From Nematostella vectensis (taxonomy: Eukaryota > Cnidaria > Anthozoa > Actiniaria > Edwardsiidae): a DNA stretch of 64,000 bases. A model generated the notes under the pieces. That model searched no databases and was not told the DNA's origin. It saw nothing but the letters and a program-made list of their open reading frames with translations. The stretch covers positions 8,891,719 through 8,955,718 of the forward strand of contig NC_064046.1 of assembly GCF_932526225.1 (NCBI RefSeq). Reading direction: 5' to 3'. Below, piece after piece: positions 11,301-22,479 of the stretch. Made by a program: the position numbers and the translations under genes. Numbering within the stretch: the stretch's first letter is position 1; each line of letters opens with the position of its first letter.

Positions 11301-14086
11301 AGGACAGCAATCAGATGTGCCCCCAGTGGGCAACAAATGGAGAGTGCTCTAAGAACCCTGATTGGATGAAAGCCAACTGTGCCAAGAGTTGCAATTCCTG
11401 CGGAGGGGGAGGGGGGAGAGGGGACTGTACAGACAGCCAGCAGATGTGCTTGGTGTGGGCAAAGAATGGCGAGTGTCAGAAGAACAAAGACTGGATGAGT
11501 GCGAACTGCAAAAAGAGTTGTAATACGTGTACTAACGGAGGGAGCGAGACAACAAGTGAGTGACAGTAGGGGCGGGACAACGGGTGAGTGACAGTAGGGG
11601 CAGGACCACGGATGAGTGACAGTAGGGGCGAGACCACGGGTGAGTGACAATAGGGGCGGGACCACGGGTGAGTGACAGTAGGGACGGTCCATGGGTGAGT
11701 GACAGTAGGGGCGGGACCACGGGTGAGTGACAGTAGGGGCAGGACCACGGATGAGTGACAGTAGGGGCGGGACCACGGGTGAGTGACAGTAGGGGCGGGA
11801 CCACGGGTGAGTGACAGTAGGGGCGAGACCACGGGTGAGTGACAGTAGGGGCGGGACCACGGGTGAGTGACAGTAGGGGCGGGACAACGGGTGAGTGACA
11901 GTAGGGGCAGGACCACGGGTGAGTGACAGTAGGGGCAGGACCACGGGTGAGTGACAGTAGGGGCGGGACCACGAGTGAGTGACAGTAGGGGCAGGACCAC
12001 GGATGAGTGACAGTAGGGCAGGACCACGAGTGAGTGACAATAGGGGCGGTCCACGGGTGAGTGACAGTAGGGACGGTCCACGGGTGAGTGACAATAGGGG
12101 CGGTCCACGGGTGAGTAACAGTAGGGGTGGTCCACGGGTGAGTGACAGTAGGGACGGTCCACGGGTGAGTAACAATAGGGGCGGTCCACGGGTGAGTGAC
12201 AGTAGGTGCAGTCCACGGGTGAGTGACAGTAGGGGTGGTCCATGGGTGATTGACAGTAGGGGCAGGACCACGAGTGAGTGACAATAAGGGCGGTCCACGG
12301 GTGAGTGACAGTAGGGGTGGTCCATGGGTGAGTGACAGTAGAGGCGAGGTCTAGGGTGAGTGACAGAAGGGGCGGGACCACTGGTGAGTGACAGTAATGG
12401 TAGGGCTATAGGGCTCCTAGGAAATGCATCCTCGGATACGCATGTGAAAAACAAACTGAACTAGTTTTCTAGATGTAGATATTCTTGTTGTAGGCACGTG
12501 GTAAATTTTGTTTCATTTGTAATATTTCCCAGGAAGCATGCCACCATATCTTCTTAGAATGGAACATTTTCATCTTCGATATCCCCCCCACCTATTAATG
12601 GAAAATGTGTTGCCAACACCCCCTGATAATTCCTAATCCATAACAATAACACACAAAATGATTCAACACTTGTTTTCTCGCCTTTAGTGTCGCCCCCAGT
12701 CTCTCCTTCTGCTTCGGTGTCAACCTCTCGCCCATCCACTCTTTCCCCAGTCACCCCTCCCCCAGCACCATGCATTGACAAGGACTCTAGGTGCCCACAG
12801 TGGGCCCAGAGCGGGGAATGCGCCAAAAACCCGGTCTGGATGAAAGCGAACTGCCAGAAAAGCTGTAGGACATGCAACGGAGGAGGAGGAGGAGGAACCA
12901 CAGGGGGAGGGGGTAGTGGAGGAGAAGGAACCACAGGGGGAGGGGTTAGTGGATTTGCTAAGCAGGCTCTACAGCGTCATAACTATTACCGTAAAATCCA
13001 CAACGCCCCCATGATGAGCCTGGACAGTGCGATGACTCGGTCAGCGGCGGCCTACGCGTACAAGTTCGCCTCTTATGGAACTATAGTGCACTCGAGCTGG
13101 CAGGAGAGGGGTGGAGACGGGGAGAACTTGGCTATTGTTTGTGGGGATGACCAGTCAGCTACCGCTGCCGTGGAGATGTGGTGAGTGATATGGTGTGATG
13201 TGGTGAGTTGTATGGTTTTGGTATAGAGATGTTGTTTGGTAGAGGTTGGGCATTGAGAACCCTGGGGAAGGGGGGGTAGGGCGTTTCCCAACCCATTCCT
13301 TGGCTTCGAGTTGGGTGTGGTAGTATGTGGGAATTATAGTCAGCTACCGCCGACGGAGAGATTAATTTGGGGGTGAAGGATAATAGCAGAGATGTCATAG
13401 CTGTGGCTGTGTTGTGTTAGGACATCTCGGCCAATAGCTATCAAATCATCAGAAAAAAAGGCGCAGGGGGCTCTTTCGTGCGTTCCAGTGAGTATGGGTA
13501 CATTACGAGTTGCTTTGCATCCTAGTGGGAAGCAACCTTAAACAGTTTCTGTCAGCCGTAATTTTGTCATTCTAGCAAAGTGTGAAAAAGCATCCATTTC
13601 CATCGACTGATTTGGCGAAGCCAATGCGATATTTTCGATTGAATTTTTTAAATAAATTATCAAACTTTGTTTTTAGATGGATATTTCGAGATTTTAGCAA
13701 ATTTTGTGCCTTCAAATATTTAATGAAAACAATAACAAAGGTGTGGCTGGCAAGGGCTCTTTAATAACAGGATGCCCGCGTATGGCGATATTTAGCATTA
13801 TTGAGTTACAATGTAAACATAATTATCCCTTCCCAGGTACAAGGAGGTGTGTATGTACAACTTTAACTACGGCGGGATGAGTGGAGCCACCGGACACTTC
13901 ACGCAGCTTGTATGGAAGGAGAGTACTCTGCTGGGAATCGGTAACGCGCCAGGCCAGTACACGGGGTGGCCATGTACGTACTGGGTAGCGCGCTACCGCG
14001 AGCACGGTAACATGTCTGGACAATTCCAGAAAATGGTGGACCGAGGAAGCTTCAAAAAGTATAGTTACTGTAAGTCAGGGCGATAG
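2390..14086 (+). CDS. Secreted multi-ShKT, CAP-domain protein (12 exons)
   Basis: Exons: 2390-2435, 3181-3201, 4037-4168, 4618-4881, 5714-5845, 6281-6544, 8066-8197, 8633-8896, 10711-10842, 11292-11555, 12688-13180, 13837-14086; 2394 nt, 797 residues if all are joined. Residues 1-23 form a signal peptide split by a 21-nt microexon. Then come four copies of a module: one ShKT domain in a 132-nt exon plus two in a 264-nt exon, every junction phase 1. Exon 11 adds a Ser/Thr/Pro linker, a thirteenth ShKT (residues about 574-610), a Gly-rich linker and the first half of a CAP domain; exon 12 completes it, with the GHFTQLVW signature. ShKT domains are disulphide-rich folds known from anemone potassium-channel blockers and from extracellular enzymes; CAP proteins are secreted. 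The substrate or target is unknown. Oddities: exon 8 has an in-frame TGA (codon 367, leaving 366 residues if included), exon 5 lacks one ShKT cysteine, and donor-containing minisatellites follow every double exon. Confidence 0.85.
3181..3201 (+). CDS. 21-nt microexon completing the signal peptide
   Basis: Flanked by CCTGGCCCAG and GTAAGTTCAG and phase 1 on both sides, it adds seven codons (L-L-S-S-C-E and a split Gly) to the hydrophobic start encoded at 2390-2435. A microexon of the same length, phase and position occurs in the minus-strand CAP gene at 19999-20019, which supports the call. Confidence 0.75.
3263..3575. repeat. Inverted-repeat (foldback) element in intron 2
   Basis: Arms of about 60 bp at 3263-3322 and 3516-3575 are near-perfect reverse complements (core GGGAGCCCACTCAACT). 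The right arm ends exactly at the TTGGCAAGA sequence that, in module copies 2-4, directly follows the minisatellite. A MITE-like element is likely; no transposase is present. Confidence 0.85.
4882..5249 (+). repeat. Donor-site minisatellite, array 1
   Basis: About 13-14 units of 27-28 bp. The first GTGAGT is the predicted donor of exon 4; each later unit repeats GTGAGTGA after a GG or GA. The array ends at TTGGCAAGAGCCAGAG, a sequence shared by all module copies. Confidence 0.95.
5473..5694 (-). other. Possible fossil retroelement ORF inside the repeated module
   Basis: A 73-codon minus-strand ORF lies in the intron before each 132-nt ShKT exon (also 3796-4017, 7825-8046, 10470-10691). Residues near its end (ADHRVWRDIMQAIS) weakly resemble the C-terminal tail of LINE reverse transcriptases. 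It is duplicated only because the whole module was. I regard it as noncoding today. Confidence 0.25.
6545..7598 (+). repeat. Donor-site minisatellite, array 2
   Basis: About 38 units of 27-28 bp starting at the first intron base after exon 6. Two sub-families alternate, one with GGGGCGGGACCACGG and one with AGTGGTGGTCCACGG. The long minus-strand ORFs here are read from the repeat. Confidence 0.95.
8633..8896 (+). pseudogene. Third double-ShKT exon with in-frame TGA
   Basis: This exon is nearly identical to those at 4618, 6281 and 11292 and has the same acceptor, donor and length, but the codon of the last cysteine of its first ShKT domain is TGA at 8740-8742 (TGC in the other copies). Including it would truncate the protein before the CAP domain. 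As the exon is 264 nt and phase 1/1, skipping it would restore the frame and give 709 residues. It could also be an allele or an assembly error. Confidence 0.85.
8897..10248 (+). repeat. Donor-site minisatellite, array 3 (longest)
   Basis: About 49 units of 27-28 bp, beginning at the donor of the TGA-containing exon. It is dominated by 28-bp GGGGCGGGACCACGG and GGGGCGAGACCACGG variants with short higher-order blocks. Nested minus-strand ORFs up to 515 codons are repeat artefacts. Confidence 0.95.
11556..12400 (+). repeat. Donor-site minisatellite, array 4
   Basis: About 31 units starting at the donor of exon 10. It decays at its 3' end and, unlike arrays 1-3, is not followed by the TTGGCAAGAGCC junction sequence but by unique intron leading to exon 11. 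Confidence 0.95.
13548..13765 (+). repeat. Dispersed repeat family A, copy in last intron of the ShKT/CAP gene
   Basis: Contains CATTTCCATCGACTGATTTGG, then TTTCGATTGAATTTT and ACAAAGGTGTGGCTGGCAAG. The same ordered blocks recur at 14213-14430 and 63440-63660. A related piece is at 54648-54872 and, inverted, in the introns at about 4385-4545 and its three duplicates. A short non-autonomous element is likely. Confidence 0.6.
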
Positions 14087-14157
14087 AGCTGACATAATCA
14101 GAACCAGGTATTCTCTGAACACACAATGATGCTCAAGGAACTCACTCTTATAATTTG

Positions 14158-14163
14158 AATAAA
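14158..14163 (+). terminator. Poly(A) signal of the ShKT/CAP gene
   Basis: AATAAA lies 72 bp after the stop codon at 14084-14086, a normal position for a short 3' UTR. Confidence 0.7.
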
Positions 14164-14212
14164 GTTCGAGTGGTTTCTGGAGCTGTGCGTTGTTGTTGGT
14201 TAAAGAGACACT

Positions 14213-14430
14213 CAGCCGCCATTCTGTTTTCCTAGCAAAACAAAAAGCAAAATGCCAAAGAGCGAGAAAGCATTTATTTCCATCGGCTGATTTGGAAAAG
14301 CTATTGCTTAAATTTCGATCAAAATAGGTAAAGCCTTGTTTTTAGATGGATTTTCGAAATTTCTTCAAATTCCAATTATTCCAATTTTGACTAAAAACTA
14401 AAAAAAATGTGGTAAGGGCTTTTGGTTTGT
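14213..14430 (+). repeat. Dispersed repeat family A, second copy
   Basis: Shares CAGCCGCCATTCTGTTTTCC, CATTTATTTCCATCGGCTGA and GTTTTTAGATGGATTTTCGA with the copy 660 bp upstream. Confidence 0.6.
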
Positions 14431-16833
14431 GAGTATTATGGTTTATGTATCGTTTGTCTGCTTTTTATGCCTTTTGCTTATGGCGCTTTCTCATCAGTAA
14501 GCGGTCTAACGGCCGCGAAATGTGTTACGGCATATATACTTAGAAAGAAGAGCCATGGGGTCTGTTATTTTGGTGCAAAGGGGATCAAGAAAAGTCTGGG
14601 AGAGATTCTAGGGGGTACTAATAGCTTTGGAATTCTTCACGGGTCAGGCACTCAGGAGGCGGGGTGCACAGGGTTTGTGGTCTTGTCTAACAAAATGATT
14701 ATTATGCATTGACGAACAGTCCCCTTTCAAAATAGGAGAGTTAAGATGTTAAAAATTATCTATAATGTAAATAGAAATCATGACGGTGAAATATACACCG
14801 AGGGGGGGGGGGGCTTTCATTGTAAAAAAATTTTTTTCGGTGCCCCCCCTTTCAGAACCCCACAACTTTTCAAAGCCCCCCCCCCCCTTTGCGACCTCAA
14901 TAGGCAACAAAGTCATAAATCTGGAAAATTAATACTGCGAAGTTGCCCTCCTTGACCGAGTTGATGATCCAGTCAAGTTTATCTTTATTTTAGCGGGCAT
15001 CTCTTCTTCACAACTTTCGGTTTCGGCCTGGTGCAGGGTTGGGTTGCAGGGATATTTTGCTTGCAGGGACTTTTTTTTCCAAATCACCCTCCCCCACCCA
15101 AAGTCACATGGTCCGCCCCTAAGGACGCCTGTAAAGGATTAAATATTTGGAGTATATATTTGGTTTTGTTAAGAATATTTTTCTGTATAAAAAGGAATAT
15201 AATGTCTAACGTATAAAACATTGTATGTATATCGTTTTAGTGGATTTGCATGTTCAACCACTGTTTAGAAGTTTATTTCCATTCGTTCCTGTAAGCTGAT
15301 AATAAACAGTATTGGTAAGGGAAAGTTCATTTATTATCCCAGGGGGAGGGGGGGGGGGCCGGAGGATACTGTGGGGGGGGGATGCTTGAGAAATTTTTGA
15401 GGTCTAAATGGGGGGCATCGAAAGTGTTTGGATTTTAAAAGGGGAGTCAGTCACTGATTCCTTTGGGTGTTGTCTCTACTATATAATTTGACGAAGTGTC
15501 TAATCAGACTTCTTGGTTTAACTTGTCTCGGTTTGGGGGCAGTTATTTGGCATGCACAATCAAGGAGTCCAGGATACGTATTAAGCCCATTTTATCAATG
15601 CAATGCAAACCTGTATACACCCTTAATACATCTTTTTATGGTTTCCGCTATATAATATTATAAAGTGCTTATGTTCCATATCTAGAATATAAACAAAACA
15701 TTTTAATGCTATGAGCGCTTATTCCCCATCATCAAAATCCTGGCTCATATCTGATTCGCTATCTTCATCGCTCTCTTTCTCTTTTCTCATGGTGCGTTTT
15801 TCTTGCAAGGAGAAGATCGAAAAGCCTTTTTGCTTATTTTACGTCATCTATAGCATCAACCATCATCAGGTTGCAACCTGAAGTTAGTCGCATCTTTGAG
15901 AAATTGAGTGCCTTCACTTTTTCTGAATTAATGTTTTCAGCCAATTTCTTCCCCTCCACGTCCAACTTGCAGCAAATCTCTTGCTCGCGTTTTTCACATT
16001 GTCATTGCCGTTCCTTTCTTTGCTCCTTCTTTCTTCGGTTTTCGGGAGGGGAGAGGGGGCACCAAAAATATGGGGGAAGCGTAAGAAGGGGCATGGAAGA
16101 TTTTGTTCCTCCTAAGGAGGGTCAACTAATTTCATTCCTTACTTTTATCAAAATCCTCACGCCGCACCCCCCTCGGGATAATAAATAGTAAATGTACTTT
16201 CCCTAAGTCCAACTGTTATATAGTCAAAACTGGATCGGTAAATCCAACTGATATATACTATAAAAGCTAGAAGTATCTTTATTATGGTTTATAAAAACAA
16301 AAGTATTAAACATTGGTCATTTGGCTTAATCTTCAATCTGTATTTGAGCTGCAAACTAGATCATATCAGTATAATACTAAAGCTAAAAAGTACGGCTCCT
16401 TTTTTTTCCGGAGCCCCCCGTTTCGTTGGTTAGAATTTCCCTCCCTCTCGGTGTATTTAATAAACACTCCCTTAGCGCAGAGCTAGCAGGCATCCCCTCC
16501 CCTCCCTCCATACGGATAACCGAATAAAAGCATTGTAGCCCAGACTATTTTTTATTATAATTATGGATTATAATATATAACATTATTTAGAACCTGCTCC
16601 TAATTATTTGTTTGCTATGGAGCTCTACACTCTACGAATTCTAGCGGAAAGAAGTGCACGGGTCCTTAATACCGCGGGTCCTTGTTAAATGAGGAAAAAA
16701 CAAAACTAAAACAAAGTGGGTTGCGATCGCTGTTTAGGTATGTATTGGGTTTCTGGCGAAGCACTAGATCTATGCTGATGGCATTAGAGTACTTTATAAA
16801 ATAACGCAATATACGAATAAAGTTGACAAACAC
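14431..16833. other. Intergenic, no gene seen
   Basis: AT-rich sequence interrupted by G or C homopolymers (14797, 14876, 15345, 15370). Short ORFs lack domains, codon bias or splice context. I see nothing that can be named. Confidence 0.6.
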
Positions 16834-16839
16834 TTTATT
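16834..16839 (-). terminator. Poly(A) signal of the ShKT-CAP unit at 16877-18520
   Basis: TTTATT on the plus strand (AATAAA on the minus strand) lies about 40 bp past the stop codon at 16877-16879. Confidence 0.65.
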
Positions 16840-16876
16840 TCCTTAGCATTCCATAGATATACTTTTCATACGGCCT

Positions 16877-18520
16877 TTAGATCCTTAATTTATTATTGTG
16901 AGCCATAATCAACACTTTCAGCGACGCCACCAGCCTCCGCCTCCGCCTCCGCCTCCCCCTCCCCCTCCCCCTCCCCCTCCCGCCTCCCCCTCCGCCTCCC
17001 CTGCAAACGCTCGCCTTGTTGAAGCTCCCGCGTTCCACGTTCTCATGGTATCTCCCTCTGAAGTTGCCAGCCTTTCGGTAGCGACCGACCACATATGTGC
17101 ACTTCATGTTGCCCTTGTACGTCGTGGCCGCCCCGATCCCCAGCTCTGTACTGGCCTTCCACACAACCTGGGTAAAATGACCGGTCCCGCTACTGAAACC
17201 CCCACCGTTAAAGTCGTATTTACACACCTCGTTGTACCTTAAAAAGAACAATGGATTGTGGGTGCAAAAATAATAGTAATTGCGAAAGAATGAACCACTT
17301 TTTACTGCTCCCCCTCCCCCTGTAAACCACTTTTTGCTCCTCCCCCTCTCCCTGTGAAACACTTTTTGCTCCTCCCCCTCCCCATGTGAACGCGCCTGTA
17401 CACTCGTACACTCTCAAATTCAGGCTTCGGAAATTCCTGTTTGGGATCTCGAGTTCTCGATTTTTGCGCTACAGGGATCCTAACGAAAAAAATCCAAGAG
17501 AGCCGGCCACAGGCTAGCGGATAGATAGCCTAATGCAAAATAGTTGTCGCTATTGCCATAGCCTTGTTGCAGTTGTGTGTTCGTAGTTTTCCATACTCAC
17601 CACATGTCGGTCGCCCCAGCTGATGTCAATTCTCGTCCGCAGGCCATCGCCAAGTTTTCCCCTTGACCGTTCCTCTCGCTAGAGCTCGAGTGTTGCAGAC
17701 TGCCCATGCGCGCAAGCTTGGCCGCGTAGGCCTTGGCCGACCTCGTCATCTCAGCATCCAATGTCATAGCAGGGGCGTTGTGGGTTTGGCGGTATTTGTT
17801 GTGCTGCGCGAGTCCCCCCTGCGCATCCGAGTCCTCAACACTTCCTCCCCCTCCTCCCCCACCACCTCCGCCTGCGCCTCCTTCTCCTCCTCCTCCTGCA
17901 CCGCCCCCTAGAGATAAGAAATGAATGTAAGCAGTATTTTGTCAAAAAATAAAGCCCAACCCATGGCTGCACCCACGGGGAGCCGAGCTTTGGAATTAAA
18001 AATAATTAAAATCAAATAAGAATTTGATATAGACACTCCTCTCCCCCTGTAACCCTCTTTTCCCTTTGTACCCCACCTTTGCTCCTGTAACCCCCCCCCC
18101 CCTCGCCCACTGTTTTTCTTTACCACCTTTACCCCTCCTTGCCCTGCTCCCTTACAACTCCGAGACTATTTTTACCCTCCCACCCTATGTCCTCCGTACC
18201 AAGCTGGCCCCATCACCCTTTGCGCTTCTTGTCCCCTTTACCTCTTCCCTGTTCTCTGTATCAGACTCGCCCCTTGTACCCCTCCTCACCTCCTGTTTCC
18301 TTCTCACCCCTTGCACCACCATGCCCCCTATACCCTTCTTGCCCCCTGTATACTCACATCTTCCTCTACCCCACTGTACTAATCCATGCCCCCCTACCTC
18401 CTCCTCCGCTACAGAAATCACAGCTTCTCTTGCAGTTTTTCATCATATAGTTCTTGTAACTTGTGCAATAACCTTGGCTTTTCCAGTAACTACAATGCTG
18501 GTGACTATCACTGCAATCGG
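16877..18520 (-). CDS. ShKT-CAP protein, 5' end not found locally
   Basis: Minus-strand exons: 18398-18520 (one ShKT domain with all six Cys, phase 1/1), 17601-17907 (Gly-rich linker and CAP first half, ending in DMW) and 16877-17237 (CAP second half with GHFTQVVW, stop TAA). Junction phases match the CAP exons of the gene at 2390-14086. From the ShKT exon onward the product is 263 residues. After the last CAP cysteine the frame runs through a purine-rich microsatellite and encodes a Gly, then Gly-Arg, then poly-Arg tail before a short end. No signal-peptide exon lies in the roughly 400 bp before the next unit; the leader exons at 20681-20762 and 19999-20019 are phase-compatible and would give 297 residues. 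A secreted ShKT/CAP protein is inferred. Confidence 0.75.
18030..18395. repeat. C/T-rich low-complexity intron
   Basis: The intron between the ShKT and CAP exons is mostly degenerate CCCTTGTACCCC/CCTCCT blocks. The ORFs of 103 and 159 codons here are compositional. Confidence 0.7.
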
Positions 18521-18657
18521 CTGTAAAAAAGGAAACAAAAAATAACGCAAATAAACCTCACAAGCACAGAGGTTATTGGGATTACTAACTGACCTTAAAG
18601 TTTTCCCTCTACCTTTGTTCAACCTAAATTCTAAAGCCTTAGGACGGACCATTTGAC

Positions 18658-18834
18658 CATTTGATATTTGACAGGGGGGTGGCTGATTTCCAAAAAGAAA
18701 TGGAGCAAGGCTCAGGTTCTTAATAACAAAAATTTTAACATACAAAGACTGGCAGAAAATCACAACATTCATTGTGGAAAAGAATCGGGCACAAAAGCTG
18801 TCCAGGAAAAAAAATCCCTGTCAAATATCAAATG
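18658..18834. repeat. MITE with 19-bp terminal inverted repeats
   Basis: CATTTGATATTTGACAGGG at 18658-18676 is the exact reverse complement of CCCTGTCAAATATCAAATG at 18816-18834, enclosing about 140 bp. It occupies nearly half of the gap between the two minus-strand CAP units. Confidence 0.85.
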
Positions 18835-18918
18835 TGCTGTCTATTACCTATCCCAGATTTAAACCCAGATGTTCTCACTTCAGAAGTGAAGCCTGTATTA
18901 CCATCATTTAAGATTGTC

Positions 18919-19508
18919 CTACCCCTCTTGCTGAGGTAATGGATCTACTATAAGCTTACTTGGATCAGTTGGTACTGGTGGGGGTGGAGGGGGGGTGGGG
19001 GGTGCCGGGCCATTAGTCAGAGGTGGGCTCTCTGTCACCACCCCACCAGGGCAAGGCGCGCCATTGTTCCTACAATAACTGTTATTGTCAAAGCACCCTC
19101 TAGCAATGTTCTGCTTGAAAGCTCCCATCATGTTGCCAGCTTTTCGGTAACGACCGACAATGTAGTAGCATTTTCCCCAGCGCCCGTCTTTCTCTGCGAC
19201 TCCAATACCAAGTTCAGTGCTTTCCTTCCAGACTATCTGGGTGAAGTGACCAGTTCCATAACCCCAACTGGGACTGTTGAAGTTGAACTTACAGACCTCT
19301 TTGTACCTGTGTAGGTGAAAGGAACCAACAAGCTGATGACTGCATCATCATATTACCATCAACATCACCTCTTCATCATCAACATTATAGTCATAACTGG
19401 TATTATAAAATCTTATTATCACTTCCACCTGGCATATAACACCTCATCATTAACATCCCTTTATTTTCATCAAATTATCATAATCATCATCATTACCATT
19501 ACCAATAA

Positions 19509-19547
<39 letters not shown>

Positions 19548-20762
19548 GACCATTACCAATATCATCAACAGTTCCATCACCACAGTATCATCATCATCAT
19601 TACCATTATAAATATCATTATCATCATTTCATCACCATAACCATTACCAACATCACCATCATCATTGTTATTACTTACCACATGTCAACTGCTGTTGCGC
19701 CGTTGAAGTCCCTTTCACATGTCATTGCCAAATTCTCCCCCTGCCCAGGCCTTTCGCCCGAGCTTGAATGCTGCAAGCTTCCCCGTTGAGCCAGCTTCTG
19801 TGCGTATGCCTGTGCAGAGTGACTCATCGCTGCATCCAGTTGCATCATGGGGGCATCATGGGCTCGGCGGAAGTAGTTATGTCTATCCAGGGCTTCCTGT
19901 TCATATGATGCTGACATAAAAACATGACATAAACATTTTGTAAGTCTGCTTTCACATAACTGACGAAAAAAGAGGCAGCAATATCATATGTTACATACCA
20001 TCTGATGCACTCACCAAACCTAGAAGGAAAAAAGAAACGCAATAAATAAAATGAACATGAGAAGATAGTTTATTTTGCACAAAACACGGGTGCAGGTATT
20101 TTAAGGAGTATTAGGGGTTTTTCGAAGTTCCCGACGATCACTTCTATTGCTTTAACCCTGAAGAACCCCCCGGGATATATCTATTATTTGAATACCAGCA
20201 TGGCTGCTATATTACAAAGAATACGCAGAACAAAGTGAGCTAAAATAAACAGCACTGTTGGAAGCCGCATTTAAATATTTGAAGAGCCAAAAGACCACCC
20301 ATACAACGCAAGACTTAAGTAATTTGGAAATATCTTCAAACTGCTTCCAAAAATAATTTTCACGAGTCAGCCATGCAGAACAGCTTGTATTTGTATCTTT
20401 CAGTAAATTGTCCAAACGTGTAAGTAATTTTTGAATTCTTACAGTCTTAATAGATCCAATTTTTAAAATGATAAGAATGTTAGGCTCCTCAGGGTTAATT
20501 ACAAAAATTAACGAATTTTTACGGAATCTCTTTTAGTGTACCTATTTAAGATCGAAACTTCGTTCGGTAAATTTTGTCGAATTCGAATCATAACTTGTCT
20601 TATTACAAACACTTCGACTTAAAACACGCCGTAATATAATTTTCACATATTGAATATTAGTATTATGGTAGTCATTCTACCTGCCATATAAAAATCATCG
20701 AATTCTGCGAGAAGAAACGAACACAACAAACACACTTTGCGGCCACCATCTTGTGGAGTCAT
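18919..20762 (-). CDS. Secreted CAP-domain protein (4 exons)
   Basis: Minus-strand exons: 20681-20762, 19999-20019 (21-nt microexon), 19679-19910 and 18919-19306; 723 nt, 240 residues. The first two exons give a hydrophobic leader (V-C-L-L-C-S-F-L-L-A) ending near S-A-S-D. Exon 3 holds the CAP start (ALDRHNYFRRAHDAP, GENLAMTC, VDMW); exon 4 holds GHFTQIVW and the C-terminal CAP cysteines, followed by a Pro-rich tail and TAG at 18919-18921. It has no ShKT domain. Junction phases (1, 1, 2) equal those of the other CAP genes here. The ATG at 20760-20762 is chosen because it gives a leader and the phase 1 donor. The role is unknown beyond secretion. The first exon is the least certain part. Confidence 0.72.
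19480..19670. repeat. (CAT)n-rich microsatellite
   Basis: Uninterrupted ATC repeats around 19512-19548 within a longer interrupted CAT/ATC tract, inside the CAP gene intron 19307-19678. Confidence 0.9.
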
Positions 20763-21180
20763 CAGTGTCGATCCTGATTCCGCAGAGATCCGCACATACT
20801 GAATATCTTAGCGGAGTTTGGCGCTCAAACATCAATACTCGCTAGCATTCCTGTATAATATGCTCAGGACACAGAAGTTATCTAATGAGTTTTCCAGTAG
20901 GGACTACCCCTCTGCTATTCCAAGCCCTCCCGCTTACAAAAACATCGATTCCCTTTTCTCGCGAAACTCGCCATTTTCTAGAGCTTGAGAGAAATGACTA
21001 GACAGAAAAATTCCTATCGAGCTAACAATGGCTTTTTTAGTTTACAAGTTATTCCCGACTAAAAGTTAGCAGAGAAATAAGAGCGGGGAAATAGAACGGG
21101 AAGAATTCCCGTATATGTGTTTATATTCTTACAGGTAAGTTTATAGTGGGGCATGAGCCGTTGAGTTTTTTGCATGTGGT

Positions 21181-21196
21181 GGCTCCTAAAAGAGCC
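21181..21196 (-). terminator. Histone 3' stem-loop of H3
   Basis: On the minus strand GGCTCTTTTAGGAGCC followed by ACC, the replication-dependent histone mRNA processing signal, 29 bp past the H3 stop codon. Confidence 0.95.
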
Positions 21197-21224
21197 GTTG
21201 GTTGGTGTTCTTGCGAGGAACTGT

Positions 21225-21677
<453 letters not shown>

Positions 21678-21689
21678 TCAGGTCGGTTT

Positions 21690-21752
21690 CAAAAACTTAT
21701 ACTTGCCGCCTATAAATCTGATTGGTTAGAAATCGTCCGATCTGATTGGCCA
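21690..21752 (-). promoter_or_regulatory. H3 promoter: two CCAAT boxes and TATA-like element
   Basis: Read on the minus strand, CCAAT motifs at 21745-21749 and 21721-21725 (both in CCAATCAGAT) are followed by TTTATAGGC/GTATAAGT near 21700-21717, 65-110 bp before the H3 ATG. Confidence 0.7.
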
Positions 21753-22066
21753 GTCTTGCACTAAAAAAAAGCCCGCCAAGACTTTACTGTGTTTCTGAAT
21801 GCTAAGTTTTCCTATAATATCTCTACGATCCCGAATGTTATACAAACAAATTTACCTAGACATAGTAGACTAAATTGATTCTTCGTCTTCCGCCGCTAAA
21901 TTAACGAGATATATGTAAAAGAGCAATGATTTAAATCAAGAAACATGGCCTCGAACCAGGGCTTGGATCACATTGATCGGATCGAAATGTTAGTCATTTG
22001 ACTTGTAAATATCTGTTGCACTATTGACCCTTGAGTTAATTATCATACACAATGGGGTATATCGGG

Positions 22067-22073
22067 TATATAA
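22067..22073 (+). promoter_or_regulatory. H4 TATA box
   Basis: TATATAA in GGGTATATAAACCC, 52 bp before the H4 start codon. Confidence 0.8.
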
Positions 22074-22436
<363 letters not shown>

Positions 22437-22463
22437 AGTATCAAGTCAACTCCAACAAACAAC

Positions 22464-22479
22464 GGCTCTTTTAGGAGCC
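22464..22479 (+). terminator. Histone 3' stem-loop of H4
   Basis: GGCTCTTTTAGGAGCC followed by ACC, 28 bp after the stop codon; ACAAAAGTCATGA just downstream resembles the U7-binding downstream element. Confidence 0.95.
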
